A stretch of DNA of 64,000 nt. Source: Actinokineospora baliensis. GTDB lineage: Bacteria > Actinomycetota > Actinomycetes > Mycobacteriales > Pseudonocardiaceae. Every line of letters starts with the position of its first letter. The stretch's first letter is position 1. Below the pieces are notes generated by a model, which saw only the letters and a list, made by a program, of their open reading frames with translations, was not told the DNA's origin and ran no database searches. The DNA is taken from assembly GCF_016907695.1 (NCBI RefSeq), contig NZ_JAFBCK010000001.1, positions 1,674,001-1,738,000 of the forward strand. The letters are read 5' to 3'. Both the position numbers and the translations under genes were made by a program. Below are positions 22,487-30,424 of this stretch, piece by piece.

Positions 22487-23530
22487 GTGCTGCTCGACGC
22501 GATCCCGACCCGGGTGCTGGCCGCCGCCGTGCGGGCCATCTTCGCCCTGCCCCGTCCGATCCGCCGCCTCATCGCAGGCAGGCCCATCAGGGTCGACGGC
22601 CAGGAGTTGGCCCTCGACGCCCAGTTCCTCTTGGCGCTGAACCGCTTCGTCACCGGAGACGGCCTAACCGCCCGCGAGCCCGCGAAGTCCCGCGCCGACA
22701 TGGTGTCCTCCACCCGCCTTATCGGCGGCGAGCCGATCGAGCCGGTAGCCGTAAGAGCCCTAGACCTGGACGGCATCCCCGCCCGCCTCTATACGCCCCA
22801 GTCGGTCTCCGACAACGCCCCACTACTCCTCTTCTTCCACGGCGGCGGCTGGGTCATCGGCAACCTGGACACCCACGACAACCCCTGCCGCTTCATCGCC
22901 AAGCACGCGGAAGTAAAGGTCCTCTCCGTCGACTACCGCCTAGCCCCCGAACACCCCTTCCCAGCAGCCGTCGACGACGCCCTCGCCGCGTTCAACTGGT
23001 CGGTCAAACACGCCGACTCCCTAGGCGTCGACCCCACCCGAATCGCCGTAGGCGGCGACTCCGCAGGCGGCAACCTGGCTGCCGTAACCGCCCTCCAGGC
23101 GTCCCTCACCCCCGGCCCCCGCCCAGCCTTCCAACTCCTCTTCTACCCCGGCGTAGACGCCACCGTCCGCCGCCGCTCCCGCGACCTATTCGCCACCGGC
23201 TACCTCCTAACCGACAACGACATCGACTGGTTCCTCAACCACTACGGTCCCGACCGCTCCACCCGCCCCGACCCCCGCTTCTCCCCCCTAAAAGCCCCCG
23301 ACCTCTCCACCGTCGCACCCGCCTACATAGCCACCGCAGGCTTCGACCCCCTCCGCGACGAGGGCGAGGCCTACGCCAACGCCCTACGAGCCGCCCAAAT
23401 CCCCGTGATCCACACCCGCCACCCCGACCTAATCCACGGCTACATCAACTTCCTCGCCGCAGGCCCCCGCTTCACCCAAGCCCTCCAAGAAGCCACCACC
23501 ACCCTCCGTGCTGCCCTGACTCTGGCCTAG
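22487..23530 (+). CDS. Alpha/beta hydrolase, hormone-sensitive lipase family
   Basis: 347 residues. HGGGW oxyanion motif, nucleophile GDSAGGNL, Asp in GFDPLRDEG and His in IHGYINF define an HSL-type carboxylesterase. The frame opens at 22412, but a promoter overlaps that region and the GTG at 22487 lies 7 nt after its -10 box, so translation probably starts there on a leaderless mRNA. Codon use in the body is unusual, with many CTA and GTA codons. Confidence 0.85.
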   Translation: MLLDAIPTRVLAAAVRAIFALPRPIRRLIAGRPIRVDGQELALDAQFLLALNRFVTGDGLTAREPAKSRADMVSSTRLIGGEPIEPVAVRALDLDGIPARLYTPQSVSDNAPLLLFFHGGGWVIGNLDTHDNPCRFIAKHAEVKVLSVDYRLAPEHPFPAAVDDALAAFNWSVKHADSLGVDPTRIAVGGDSAGGNLAAVTALQASLTPGPRPAFQLLFYPGVDATVRRRSRDLFATGYLLTDNDIDWFLNHYGPDRSTRPDPRFSPLKAPDLSTVAPAYIATAGFDPLRDEGEAYANALRAAQIPVIHTRHPDLIHGYINFLAAGPRFTQALQEATTTLRAALTLA

Positions 23531-23539
23531 TAGAGCGGG

Positions 23540-23568
23540 TTGCCCGTATCTTGGTGTAAAAGTACACT
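23540..23568 (+). promoter_or_regulatory. Promoter of the regulator cassette
   Basis: TTGCCC (23540-23545), 17-nt spacer, TACACT (23563-23568), then 7 nt to the ATG. The leaderless layout is nearly identical to the promoter at 22451. AAGG lies only 3 nt before the ATG, too close for a ribosome binding site. Confidence 0.65.
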
Positions 23569-23575
23569 AAGGAAC

Positions 23576-24253
23576 ATGGCAGGGTCGCTACTTGATCAGG
23601 GCGCGCTTCTCCTTACCGACGAGGAGCGTGTGGAGTTGGAGTCCAAGGGGCAGGTCCTGCGTCGCGACGGGGGGCACACCTTCATCAGCGAGGGTGAGAC
23701 GACCGACTTCGTCCTCCTGATCCGCAAGGGGCACGTCAAGGTCGTAGTCGGCAGACCGGCCAGGATCGTCGCCGTACGTGGACCAGGCGACATTGTTGGC
23801 GAGATGGCCCCCATTCGGCGTAAGCCGCGTTCGGCCAGTGTCATCGCGTTGGGTGAAGTGGAAGTCTTGCATGTCCCCGGCCCGGTTTGGGTGGAGTTCC
23901 TCTATGCCAACCCCCGCGCCATGCACGCACAGCTCGCCGCAGCTGACGAGCGAGTTGACCAGGCCACTCGCAAGGTCGCGGAGTCTGAACTGGCGGCCGA
24001 GCAGCGCCTGGCCAAGGCATTGCTTGAGTTGATGGATCTGGGTCTGGCGAATGAGTCGACCGATGGCCCCACGTTCGTGTTCAGCCAGTCCGATCTCGCC
24101 AGCCTGACCGGCGCCTCGCTGGACTCGGTGAAGAAGATCGTCCGGGCCTTCCGCGAACAGAAGATCATCGACACCGGTAGGCGCATGCTGCTCGTGCGGG
24201 ACCTTCCGTACCTGCGTGCGATCGCCTCCGGCGATCGCACCGCCTCATTGTGA
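23576..24253 (+). CDS. Crp/Fnr-family cNMP-binding regulator
   Basis: 225 residues. The N-terminal cyclic nucleotide-binding domain has a phosphate-cassette-like VGEMAPIRRKPRSASV (about 82-97, with conserved Glu and Arg), then a long dimer helix and a C-terminal winged HTH (FSQSDLASLTGASLDSVKKI, about 173-192). Ligand binding is plausible but untested. First gene of a three-gene block; its TGA overlaps the GTG of the next gene. Distinct from the housekeeping crp at 40278-40952. Confidence 0.8.
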   Translation: MAGSLLDQGALLLTDEERVELESKGQVLRRDGGHTFISEGETTDFVLLIRKGHVKVVVGRPARIVAVRGPGDIVGEMAPIRRKPRSASVIALGEVEVLHVPGPVWVEFLYANPRAMHAQLAAADERVDQATRKVAESELAAEQRLAKALLELMDLGLANESTDGPTFVFSQSDLASLTGASLDSVKKIVRAFREQKIIDTGRRMLLVRDLPYLRAIASGDRTASL

Positions 24254-24516
24254 GGCGGCAGGTGTCCTGGGAGATCGTCGTGTCGGGATTGGTGATCGCC
24301 GCGGGCGGCACGGTGAAGGCATGGTTCGCGCTCCAGCGTTACCGGATAGGTCAGGTCTCGGAGACCCACCGGTTCTCAAAGGCACTTGAAGGCGTCGAAC
24401 CCCAGGATCGTGCAGAGATCATCCGGGCGTACAACGACAAGGCGGTTGAAGACCCTGCTGCTCCAAGCGGATCCGACCCGCGGCGGTTGTTCCAGCATCC
24501 CCGGCGCAAGGGGTGA
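24250..24516 (+). CDS. Small single-helix membrane protein, unknown
   Basis: 88 residues. One hydrophobic segment near the N-terminus (IVVSGLVIAAGGTVKAWFAL) and a charged cytoplasmic-looking tail (FSKALEGVEPQDRAEIIRAY). GTGA overlaps at both ends bind it between the cNMP-binding regulator and the nucleotidyltransferase, suggesting equal expression and a joint role. I do not recognise the family. Confidence 0.6.
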   Translation: MRRQVSWEIVVSGLVIAAGGTVKAWFALQRYRIGQVSETHRFSKALEGVEPQDRAEIIRAYNDKAVEDPAAPSGSDPRRLFQHPRRKG

Positions 24517-24935
24517 CTGTGACGACGACCTTGTTGGAGCACTGCCTGATCCGGAGCCTGCGGGAGCTCCACCTGCCCCCGGATGACTACGTGGTGTTCG
24601 GCAGTGCTCCGCTACTTGCGCACGGATTGTGTGGCGAAGTGCGTGACTTGGACATCGTGGTCCGCGACAGCCTGTGGTGTCAGATATCTTCGTACGGCAA
24701 GGCCGCCCGCGGCGAGATCACCGGCGACCCGGTACGAACGGTCTGCGACGGTCGCATCCAGTTCTCGCAGCGGTGGGTTTCTGCGGACTGGGACACCGAT
24801 GACTTGATCGAGCGGGCTGACCTCATCGCGGGCATCCGATTCGCTTCGCTGTCTGATGTCCTCGCCTACAAGCGGTCTCTCAACCGGCCGAAGGATCGTC
24901 AGGACATCGCAACCCTGATCATGCATGGCTCTTGA
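24513..24935 (+). CDS. Nucleotidyltransferase-fold protein
   Basis: 140 residues. The motif FGSAPLLAHGLCGEVRDLDI fits the Pol-beta/MNT signature (GS, 13 residues, D-x-D), and the tail SLSDVLAYKRSLNRPKDRQD is the pattern seen in AbiEii/AadA-like proteins. It may transfer a nucleotide to a protein, RNA or small molecule. GTGA overlap with the membrane gene. A GTG two codons later is an alternative start. No cognate antitoxin of HEPN type is adjacent. Confidence 0.65.
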   Translation: MTVTTTLLEHCLIRSLRELHLPPDDYVVFGSAPLLAHGLCGEVRDLDIVVRDSLWCQISSYGKAARGEITGDPVRTVCDGRIQFSQRWVSADWDTDDLIERADLIAGIRFASLSDVLAYKRSLNRPKDRQDIATLIMHGS

Positions 24936-25002
24936 CCCATGCTCATGCGCTCCTCGAGCGGGCGGTGGCCGCGCAGACGCGTGTAGTCGCCCAGAGCAGA
25001 AA

Positions 25003-25033
25003 TCAGGCCCTGTCCACGCCTCGGTGGACAGGG

Positions 25034-25038
<5 letters not shown>
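25003..25038 (-). terminator. Terminator downstream of the tRNA-Pro relic
   Basis: Perfect 15-bp stem TCAGGCCCTGTCCAC / GTGGACAGGGCCTGA, 6-nt loop. Its position relative to the relic is the same as that of the terminator after the intact tRNA-Pro. Confidence 0.8.
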
Positions 25039-25118
<80 letters not shown>

Positions 25119-25131
25119 GGTAGACCAGTCG

Positions 25132-25602
25132 TCAGCCGGTGAGCTTGGCCTTCACCACGGCTGCGACGCGGCCGCCGTCGGCGCGGCCTGCGATTTTGGT
25201 GTTGGCGGCCTTCATGATCTGGCCCATCTGCCTCGGCCCCGGGGCTTCACCCAGCTGGGTGGTGACCTCGGCGACGGCCTCGTCGACGAGGGCGGCGATC
25301 TCGGTGTCGTCGAGTTGCTTGGGCAGGTAGGCGGTGAGGACCTCCGCCTCGTCCAGCTCCAACTGGGCCTGCTCGGCCCGGCCCGCGCCCGAGAACGCCT
25401 CGGCGGCCTCCTTGCGCTTGCGGACCTCGCGGGCCAGCACCTTGAGCACCTCGTCGTCGGTCAGTTCGCGGGCTTCGGTGCCCGCGACCTCCTCGGTCGT
25501 GACCGCGGCCAACGCCATGCGCAGGGTCGCGAGCCGGGTCTTCTCCCGGTTCTTCATCGCGGCGGTGAGGTCTGCCTGGAGTCGGTTCTTCAGCTCGGCC
25601 AT
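25132..25602 (-). CDS. GatB/YqeY domain protein
   Basis: 156 residues. N-terminal MAELKNRLQADLTAAMKNRE and central EAEVLTAYLPKQLDDTEIAAL are typical of YqeY, a helical protein related to the tail domain of GatB that may bind tRNA; its role is not established. No ribosome binding site, but TACTGT lies 6 nt before the ATG, fitting a leaderless mRNA. Divergent from the metallophosphoesterase. Confidence 0.88.
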   Translation of the reverse strand: MAELKNRLQADLTAAMKNREKTRLATLRMALAAVTTEEVAGTEARELTDDEVLKVLAREVRKRKEAAEAFSGAGRAEQAQLELDEAEVLTAYLPKQLDDTEIAALVDEAVAEVTTQLGEAPGPRQMGQIMKAANTKIAGRADGGRVAAVVKAKLTG

Positions 25603-25608
25603 GGGGGA

Positions 25609-25614
25609 ACAGTA
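25609..25614 (-). promoter_or_regulatory. -10 box for the yqeY-like gene
   Basis: TACTGT on the minus strand, 6 nt before the ATG. Confidence 0.5.
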
Positions 25615-25645
25615 CTGATCGTTCAGCCCCGGCGCGGCGAACCCG

Positions 25646-25651
25646 TACCCT
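25646..25651 (+). promoter_or_regulatory. -10 box for the metallophosphoesterase gene
   Basis: TACCCT, exactly 7 nt before the GTG at 25659. Confidence 0.5.
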
Positions 25652-25658
25652 CGTGGGT

Positions 25659-26624
25659 GTGAGTGACGCAGTGAAGACCCTCGGTCGCATCGCCATCGGC
25701 ACCGCCGCGCTGGGCGCGGCGACCATCGCCTACGCCGCGGGGTACGAGCGGACCCGGTGGACCCTTCGCCAGGCGACCCTGCCGGTGCTCGCCGAGGGTG
25801 CCCGGCCGCTGCGGATCCTGCACATCTCCGACCTGCACATGCTCCCGGGCCAGAAGTCGAAGCAGCGGTGGGTGGCCGCCCTCGACGAACTCAACCCCGA
25901 CCTGGTCGTCAACACCGGTGACAACCTCGCGCACAAGCAGGCCGTGCCCGCCGTCGTGCGCGCGCTGGGTCCCCTGCTGAACCGGCCGGGCGTGTTCGTC
26001 TTCGGCAGCAACGACTACTACGCGCCCAAGCCCAAGAACCCCGCGCGCTACCTGTTCCCCTCGAACAAGCGCATCCACGGCATCCCCCTGCCCTGGAAGG
26101 ACCTGCGCGCCGCCATGCTGGAGCGCGGCTGGATCGACCTCACCCACAACCGCACCCTCTTCACCGTCGACGGCCGCACCATCGCCGCCGCGGGCGTGGA
26201 CGACCCCCACCTCCGCCGCGACCGCTACGACGACATCGCGGGCAAACCCGACCGCCAAGCCACCCTCCGCCTCGGGGTCACCCACTCCCCGGAACCCCGC
26301 GTCCTGGACCGCTTCGCCGAAGACGGCTACGACCTCGTGCTGGCGGGCCACACCCACGGCGGGCAGCTGCGGATCCCCGGGTACGGCGCCCTGGTCACCA
26401 ACTGCGAACTCGACCGGGGCCGAGCGCGGGGCAGTTCCCGCTGGGGCTCCCACACCTGGCTGCACGTGTCCGCCGGTCTGGGGACCTCGCCCTACGCCCC
26501 GGTCCGCTTCGCCTGCCCGCCCGAGGCCAGCCTTCTGACCCTCGTACCCCGCCTGACCAGCTCGGATCCAGCGCTGGAAGGCTCTAAGGGAGCCCGGTTC
26601 GGAGCCAGCGCACGGGTCCGTTAG
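25659..26624 (+). CDS. Membrane-anchored metallophosphoesterase
   Basis: 321 residues. One N-terminal hydrophobic stretch (IAIGTAALGAATIAYAAGY), then a calcineurin-like domain with all metal motifs: ISDLHM, NTGDNL, FGSNDYY, GVTHSPEP and AGHTHGGQ. This YkuE-like group includes UDP-2,3-diacylglucosamine hydrolase-like and phosphodiesterase enzymes; the substrate is unknown. The GTG at 25659 was preferred over 25653 because of its spacing from the -10 box. Confidence 0.85.
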   Translation: MSDAVKTLGRIAIGTAALGAATIAYAAGYERTRWTLRQATLPVLAEGARPLRILHISDLHMLPGQKSKQRWVAALDELNPDLVVNTGDNLAHKQAVPAVVRALGPLLNRPGVFVFGSNDYYAPKPKNPARYLFPSNKRIHGIPLPWKDLRAAMLERGWIDLTHNRTLFTVDGRTIAAAGVDDPHLRRDRYDDIAGKPDRQATLRLGVTHSPEPRVLDRFAEDGYDLVLAGHTHGGQLRIPGYGALVTNCELDRGRARGSSRWGSHTWLHVSAGLGTSPYAPVRFACPPEASLLTLVPRLTSSDPALEGSKGARFGASARVR

Positions 26625-26644
26625 ACTTCTGACCGTTCCACTAT

Positions 26645-26719
<75 letters not shown>

Positions 26720-26724
26720 ACAGG

Positions 26725-26756
26725 TCAGGGCCACCGAAGATTCTCGGTGGCCCTGA
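26725..26756 (+). terminator. Terminator after tRNA-Pro
   Basis: Stem TCAGGGCCACCGA / TCGGTGGCCCTGA with a 6-nt loop, 6 nt after the tRNA. Confidence 0.85.
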
Positions 26757-26785
26757 TCTCGTTTGGTTCCTTGACTCCCCAGCAG

Positions 26786-26811
26786 AAGAGGGGCCCCGCA
26801 GGGCCCCTCTT
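26786..26811. terminator. Terminator for the minus-strand unknown operon
   Basis: Stem AAGAGGGGCCC / GGGCCCCTCTT with a CGCA loop, 11 nt from the stop of the gene ending at 26823. Confidence 0.85.
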
Positions 26812-26822
26812 GGCGAGCTGGA

Positions 26823-27740
26823 TCAGTTGTGGCTGTCCGGGTTCTGCAGTGGGACGCCGTTGACCATGGTGGAGCTGTTGGCCTCGTGCCAGTCGAACGG
26901 GGCGCCTTCGGTGGGGCCTAGTTCGCCCTGCCAGTCGGTGGCGGGGGTGTCCGGGGTTTGCTCGCGGCGGGCGAGTTCTTCCTGGAGTTGGCGCAGGAGG
27001 CCGAGTTCCTGGTCGTTGAGTGAGTCGTCCGTTGGTTCGTCCTTGGCGGACCAGACTTCTGCGACCTTCGAAACCGCCTTGACCGCTGGGGCAGGCGGGG
27101 TGCGGGGGACCACGACCTCGGTCGCGTACCGCATCGCCGTGTGGTGGTAGTCGGTTGGTTCGGTGCCGTCGCGGAGGACCTCTACGGAGGCGGTCAGGCC
27201 GGTTCGGCGCATCGCGTGTTCGACCCGGAAGGCCGTCGCGGCGGCGGAGCCCGTGGGGCCGACGCCGATCAGGACGACGCGGTGCGGGACGGCGCCGGTG
27301 GCCGAGCCGGACGGGGTGAGCCGCCAGACGGCCCAGACGGCGCGGATGTCGGGCAGGGCGTCGAGGACCTTGCTGATCGCCTCGGCGACGCCCTGTTCGG
27401 CGCCGATGCCGTCGACCTTGCCCGCGCCGAAGCGGTGCCTGGTCATCACCTCCGGGTCGACCAGCCGCAGCCGCTCGACCACCGACGGGTCGGCGTTGGC
27501 CGCGGCGAACAGCGCCAGCAGCTCGTCGCGCTCGCCCTTGCTGACCCCGACCGGGCCAGCCACCAGGCAGCCCGCGATCAGCTCCAGCGCCCGGTCGACC
27601 TCGGCGGAAGCCAGCAGCTCCCTGGCGTCGGCGAGCGCGTCGTCGTCCAACCTGCCCGCGAGGACCAGCAGGATGTCGTGCACGCGGACCGGCAGCGCCA
27701 CCCCCGCCCACGAACCCTTGCCTGGCGAGACCTGCGTCAC
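26823..27740 (-). CDS. Unknown protein, paralogue of its upstream neighbour
   Basis: 305 residues, soluble. An N-terminal helical domain (HDILLVLAGRLDDDALADAR) is followed by a domain with alternating strands and helices (HRVVLIGVGPTGSAAATAFR; VEVLRDGTEPTDYHHTAM) and a polar C-terminal tail. The upstream gene encodes a shorter version with both parts recognisable: HELLLRLAGRLNDRQLWRFR and RVVLVTTTGD ... VEVLPVGTELPRYHQAAL. I do not recognise the family. Last gene of a probable DUF4177-RidA-paralogue-paralogue operon. Confidence 0.7.
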   Translation of the reverse strand: MTQVSPGKGSWAGVALPVRVHDILLVLAGRLDDDALADARELLASAEVDRALELIAGCLVAGPVGVSKGERDELLALFAAANADPSVVERLRLVDPEVMTRHRFGAGKVDGIGAEQGVAEAISKVLDALPDIRAVWAVWRLTPSGSATGAVPHRVVLIGVGPTGSAAATAFRVEHAMRRTGLTASVEVLRDGTEPTDYHHTAMRYATEVVVPRTPPAPAVKAVSKVAEVWSAKDEPTDDSLNDQELGLLRQLQEELARREQTPDTPATDWQGELGPTEGAPFDWHEANSSTMVNGVPLQNPDSHN

Positions 27741-27765
27741 GTTCTGTCCCCTCTCGTGCGAGCGC

Positions 27766-28356
27766 CTAGCTGGGAACCAGGTGGCCCTCGGCGACCAGTG
27801 GTTCCGAGGCCGCCAGCGCGGCCTGGTGGTACCTCGGCAACTCGGTGCCGACCGGCAGCACCTCGACGGCGGGCTCGTAAGTGCCCAGAGCGCGCAGCAC
27901 CCGCTGCAGCTCGCCGGTCAACCTCGGCGCGTCACCGGTCGTGGTGACCAGCACGACCCGGGCGACCGACCCGGCTGACCGACCCCGGCGCCAGCTCGAC
28001 CGCGCCTCGACCACCTCGGGTCGACCGCGCAGCATCGCGCTGAGCACGACGGCGACCGAATCACCCATGCTCACCCATTCGGGCGACTCCGCGGAGAAGG
28101 TGTAGTCGAGTTCGCCGATTTCGTCCACCCACCCGAGCGCGTTGAGCTTCTCCGCGTCGGCGCCGTGGCTCATCAGCGAGCTGACCGCGAGCCGGTACTC
28201 CTCGGGGGTGATCGCGACCCGCTCGCGCAGCAGGGTCAGCGGCAGCGCCCTGGCCACCGCGTCGGCGGCGTCGGCGGCCAGCCAGTCGCGGAAGCGCCAC
28301 AGCTGGCGGTCGTTGAGCCTGCCCGCCAGGCGCAGCAGCAGTTCGTGGGCGCTCAC
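27766..28356 (-). CDS. Unknown protein, shorter paralogue
   Basis: 196 residues with the same two-domain plan as the following gene but without its C-terminal tail. Its GTG lies in a GTGA overlap with the ridA stop, so it is translated with RidA. The intergenic gap to its paralogue is 25 bp. Function unknown. Confidence 0.7.
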   Translation of the reverse strand: MSAHELLLRLAGRLNDRQLWRFRDWLAADAADAVARALPLTLLRERVAITPEEYRLAVSSLMSHGADAEKLNALGWVDEIGELDYTFSAESPEWVSMGDSVAVVLSAMLRGRPEVVEARSSWRRGRSAGSVARVVLVTTTGDAPRLTGELQRVLRALGTYEPAVEVLPVGTELPRYHQAALAASEPLVAEGHLVPS

Positions 28357-28808
28357 GCGACCTCCACCGTCAGCTCGACCTCGACCGGCACGCCGCGCGG
28401 CAGTTCGCTGACCCCGACCGCGGACCTGGCGTGCACCCCGGCTTCGCCGAACACCTCGCCGAGGAAGTCCGACGCGCCGTTGAGCACCGCGGGCTGGCCG
28501 GTGAACCCCTCGGCGGAGGCGACGAACCCGACGACCTTGACCACGCGGACCACGGCGTCGAGGCCGACCAGGTTGTCGATCGCGGCGAGGGCGTTGAGCG
28601 CGGCCACCTTGGCCAGCTGCTGCGCCTCTTCGGGGCTCACCTCGGCGCCGACCTTGCCGGTGGCCAGCGGCTCACCGCCGACCACGGGCAGCTGACCCGC
28701 GGTGAACACCAGCGACCCTGAGCGGGAGGCCGGGACGTAGGACCCGATCGGGGCGGCCACCGGGGGGAGTTCGACACCCAGGTCGGCCAGTCGCGCGCGC
28801 CAGCTCAC
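28353..28808 (-). CDS. RidA family protein
   Basis: 151 residues, YjgF/YER057c/UK114 fold. RidA proteins hydrolyse reactive enamine/imine intermediates; this is the longer actinobacterial subtype (Rv3678c-like by synteny). Characteristic segments are SLVFTAGQLPVV and ELPRGVPVEVELTVEV; the canonical arginine of the substrate site is not evident at the usual place, so activity is uncertain. It follows the DUF4177 gene by one base. Confidence 0.85.
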   Translation of the reverse strand: MSWRARLADLGVELPPVAAPIGSYVPASRSGSLVFTAGQLPVVGGEPLATGKVGAEVSPEEAQQLAKVAALNALAAIDNLVGLDAVVRVVKVVGFVASAEGFTGQPAVLNGASDFLGEVFGEAGVHARSAVGVSELPRGVPVEVELTVEVA

Positions 28809-28809
28809 C

Positions 28810-28977
28810 TCAGGCCCCCTTGGGGCGCTTGAGGTAGGCGACCAGCTGCTCGCCGGTCGGCCCCGGCAGCACCGAGACCAGCTCCCAGCCGTCCTCGCCC
28901 CACTGGTCGAGGATCTGCTTGGTCGCGTGGATCAGCAGCGGCACGGTGGCGTACTCCCACTTGGTCAACTCAGCCAA
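28810..28977 (-). CDS. DUF4177 small protein
   Basis: 55 residues starting at a TTG with GAGGTGAGGG upstream. The pattern KWEYATVPLL ... WGEDGWELVSVLPGP is the DUF4177 signature. The same DUF4177-RidA pair sits next to the paired ATPase genes in mycobacteria (Rv3678A, Rv3678c). The frame continues upstream, but those codons are implausible. Function unknown. Confidence 0.75.
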   Translation of the reverse strand: MAELTKWEYATVPLLIHATKQILDQWGEDGWELVSVLPGPTGEQLVAYLKRPKGA

Positions 28978-29095
28978 GGCCGGTCCCTCACCTCGTCGCA
29001 GGTCGACCCGGTCGACCGACCAGGTCGGGGCCCACCCTAGCCGTTGACTGCCCGTGAAGACCCGCACGTCGCCGCGTGATGCGCCGGGCGATCGG

Positions 29096-29101
29096 TACGG
29101 T
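29096..29101 (+). promoter_or_regulatory. -10 box for a small membrane protein gene
   Basis: TACGGT, 6 nt before the ATG at 29108. Confidence 0.45.
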
Positions 29102-29107
29102 TCCGGC

Positions 29108-29356
29108 ATGGAGTCCTGGCGGGTGATCGCCACCGCGTTGCTCGGGGTCGCGGGGCTGGTGCTGGTGCTGCTGACGATGGCCAAGGTGCGCGACCGGACC
29201 GGGCGCTCGGGCACCGTGGCCATCTCCGGCGCGGTGTCGTTCACCGGCCTGGCCCTGCTGTGTGTGTTGACCGTCACCGTGCTGCCCGCCGGGGTGGTCT
29301 GGGGCGCGGTGATCGTGGTCGGTGTCGTCACGTCCGCGCTGCTCCTGGTGGGGTGA
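29108..29356 (+). CDS. Small three-helix membrane protein, unknown
   Basis: 82 residues, almost entirely hydrophobic (VIATALLGVAGLVLVLLTMA; GAVSFTGLALLCVLTVTVL; VWGAVIVVGVVTSALLLVG) with one short basic loop KVRDRTGRSG. The start was set at the ATG because the -10 box lies 6 nt upstream; the longer frame to 29054 overlaps that promoter. Divergent from DUF4177. Function unknown. Confidence 0.6.
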   Translation: MESWRVIATALLGVAGLVLVLLTMAKVRDRTGRSGTVAISGAVSFTGLALLCVLTVTVLPAGVVWGAVIVVGVVTSALLLVG

Positions 29357-29407
29357 AGCGGCGCTGATCACCCGGTACTCGGGGGGCGGGTCGGGTAACC
29401 GGGCATT

Positions 29408-29413
29408 TACGCT
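29408..29413 (+). promoter_or_regulatory. -10 box for the Get3-like operon
   Basis: TACGCT, 6 nt before the GTG at 29420; identical to the -10 box of the ponA2-like gene at 32268. Confidence 0.5.
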
Positions 29414-29419
29414 GAAATG

Positions 29420-30424
29420 GTGACCACCCCTGTCGTCGGCTGGACCGAGCAGATCGCCAGAGCCCGGCTGCACGTGGTGACCGGCAAGGGTGGGACGGGC
29501 AAGTCCACTGTGGCTGGGGCGTTGGCGTTGGCGCTGGCCACGGGCGGTAAGCGGGTCCTGCTGGTGGAGGTCGAGGGCAGGCAGGGCATCGCGGCGCTGT
29601 TCGACACGCAGCCGTTGCCCTACTCCGAGGAGAAGGTGGCCACCGCGCCAGGCGGTGGCGAGGTGCGCGCGCTGCACGTGGACGTCGAGGCGGCGCTGCT
29701 GGAGTACCTGTCCATGTTCTACAACCTGGGTTTCGCGGGCCGCACGCTGCGCAAGATGGGCGCGATCGAGTTCGCCACCACCCTGGCGCCTGGGCTGCGC
29801 GACGTCCTGCTCACCGGGAAGATCAAGGAGTGCGTGACCCGCACCGACGACACCGGCAGGCACGTCTACGACGCGGTGGTGGTCGACGCCCCGCCGACCG
29901 GCCGGGTGGTGAAGTTCCTCGACGTCACCAAGGCCATGGCCGACCTGGCGAAGGTGGGGCCGATCAAGGGGCAGAGCGACGGGGTCGTGCGGCTGCTGCA
30001 CTCCGGTGACACCGCGGTGCACCTGGTGACCCTGCTCGAAGAGATGCCGGTGCGCGAGACCATCGAGGCGGTCGAGGAGCTCGACGGTGCTGATCTGCGG
30101 CCGGGGGCGATCCTGCTCAACCGCGTCCGCCCACCCCGGTTGCCCGCGCGCTCGATCACCGCCGCGGCTGACGGCAGGGTCGACGCCTCTAGGGTCCGCG
30201 CCGGTCTAGAGGCCGCCGGATTGGCTCTATCTGAGGCCGACATGGATGGGCTGGTCGAAGAGACTGTGGAGCACGCGATCCGTGTGCAGGCCGAGCAGCG
30301 TGCGCGAGAGCAGCTAGCCGAGATCGACCTACCGGCGGTCGAGCTACCTGAGCAGGTCGACGGCATCGACGTAGGCACGCTCTATGAGCTAGCCGAGGTT
30401 CTCGTGGACCAGGGGGTCAGGTGA
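29420..30424 (+). CDS. ArsA/Get3-like ATPase, first subunit
   Basis: 334 residues. Deviant P-loop GKGGTGKST and switch [10 protein letters not shown] are typical of the SIMIBI ArsA/Get3 group; no arsenite-binding cysteine triad is visible. In M. tuberculosis the equivalent Rv3679-Rv3680 pair forms a hetero-complex linked to redox and metabolic stress; the function here is inferred from that. The GTG at 29420 was preferred over the ATG at 29417 by promoter spacing. GTGA overlap with the second subunit. Confidence 0.88.
   Translation: MTTPVVGWTEQIARARLHVVTGKGGTGKSTVAGALALALATGGKRVLLVEVEGRQGIAALFDTQPLPYSEEKVATAPGGGEVRALHVDVEAALLEYLSMFYNLGFAGRTLRKMGAIEFATTLAPGLRDVLLTGKIKECVTRTDDTGRHVYDAVVVDAPPTGRVVKFLDVTKAMADLAKVGPIKGQSDGVVRLLHSGDTAVHLVTLLEEMPVRETIEAVEELDGADLRPGAILLNRVRPPRLPARSITAAADGRVDASRVRAGLEAAGLALSEADMDGLVEETVEHAIRVQAEQRAREQLAEIDLPAVELPEQVDGIDVGTLYELAEVLVDQGVR

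Noticed and set aside
24513..24935. Classical MNT-HEPN or AbiE toxin-antitoxin pair
   Set aside because: No HEPN or AbiEi partner is adjacent; the neighbours are a Crp-type regulator and a membrane protein.
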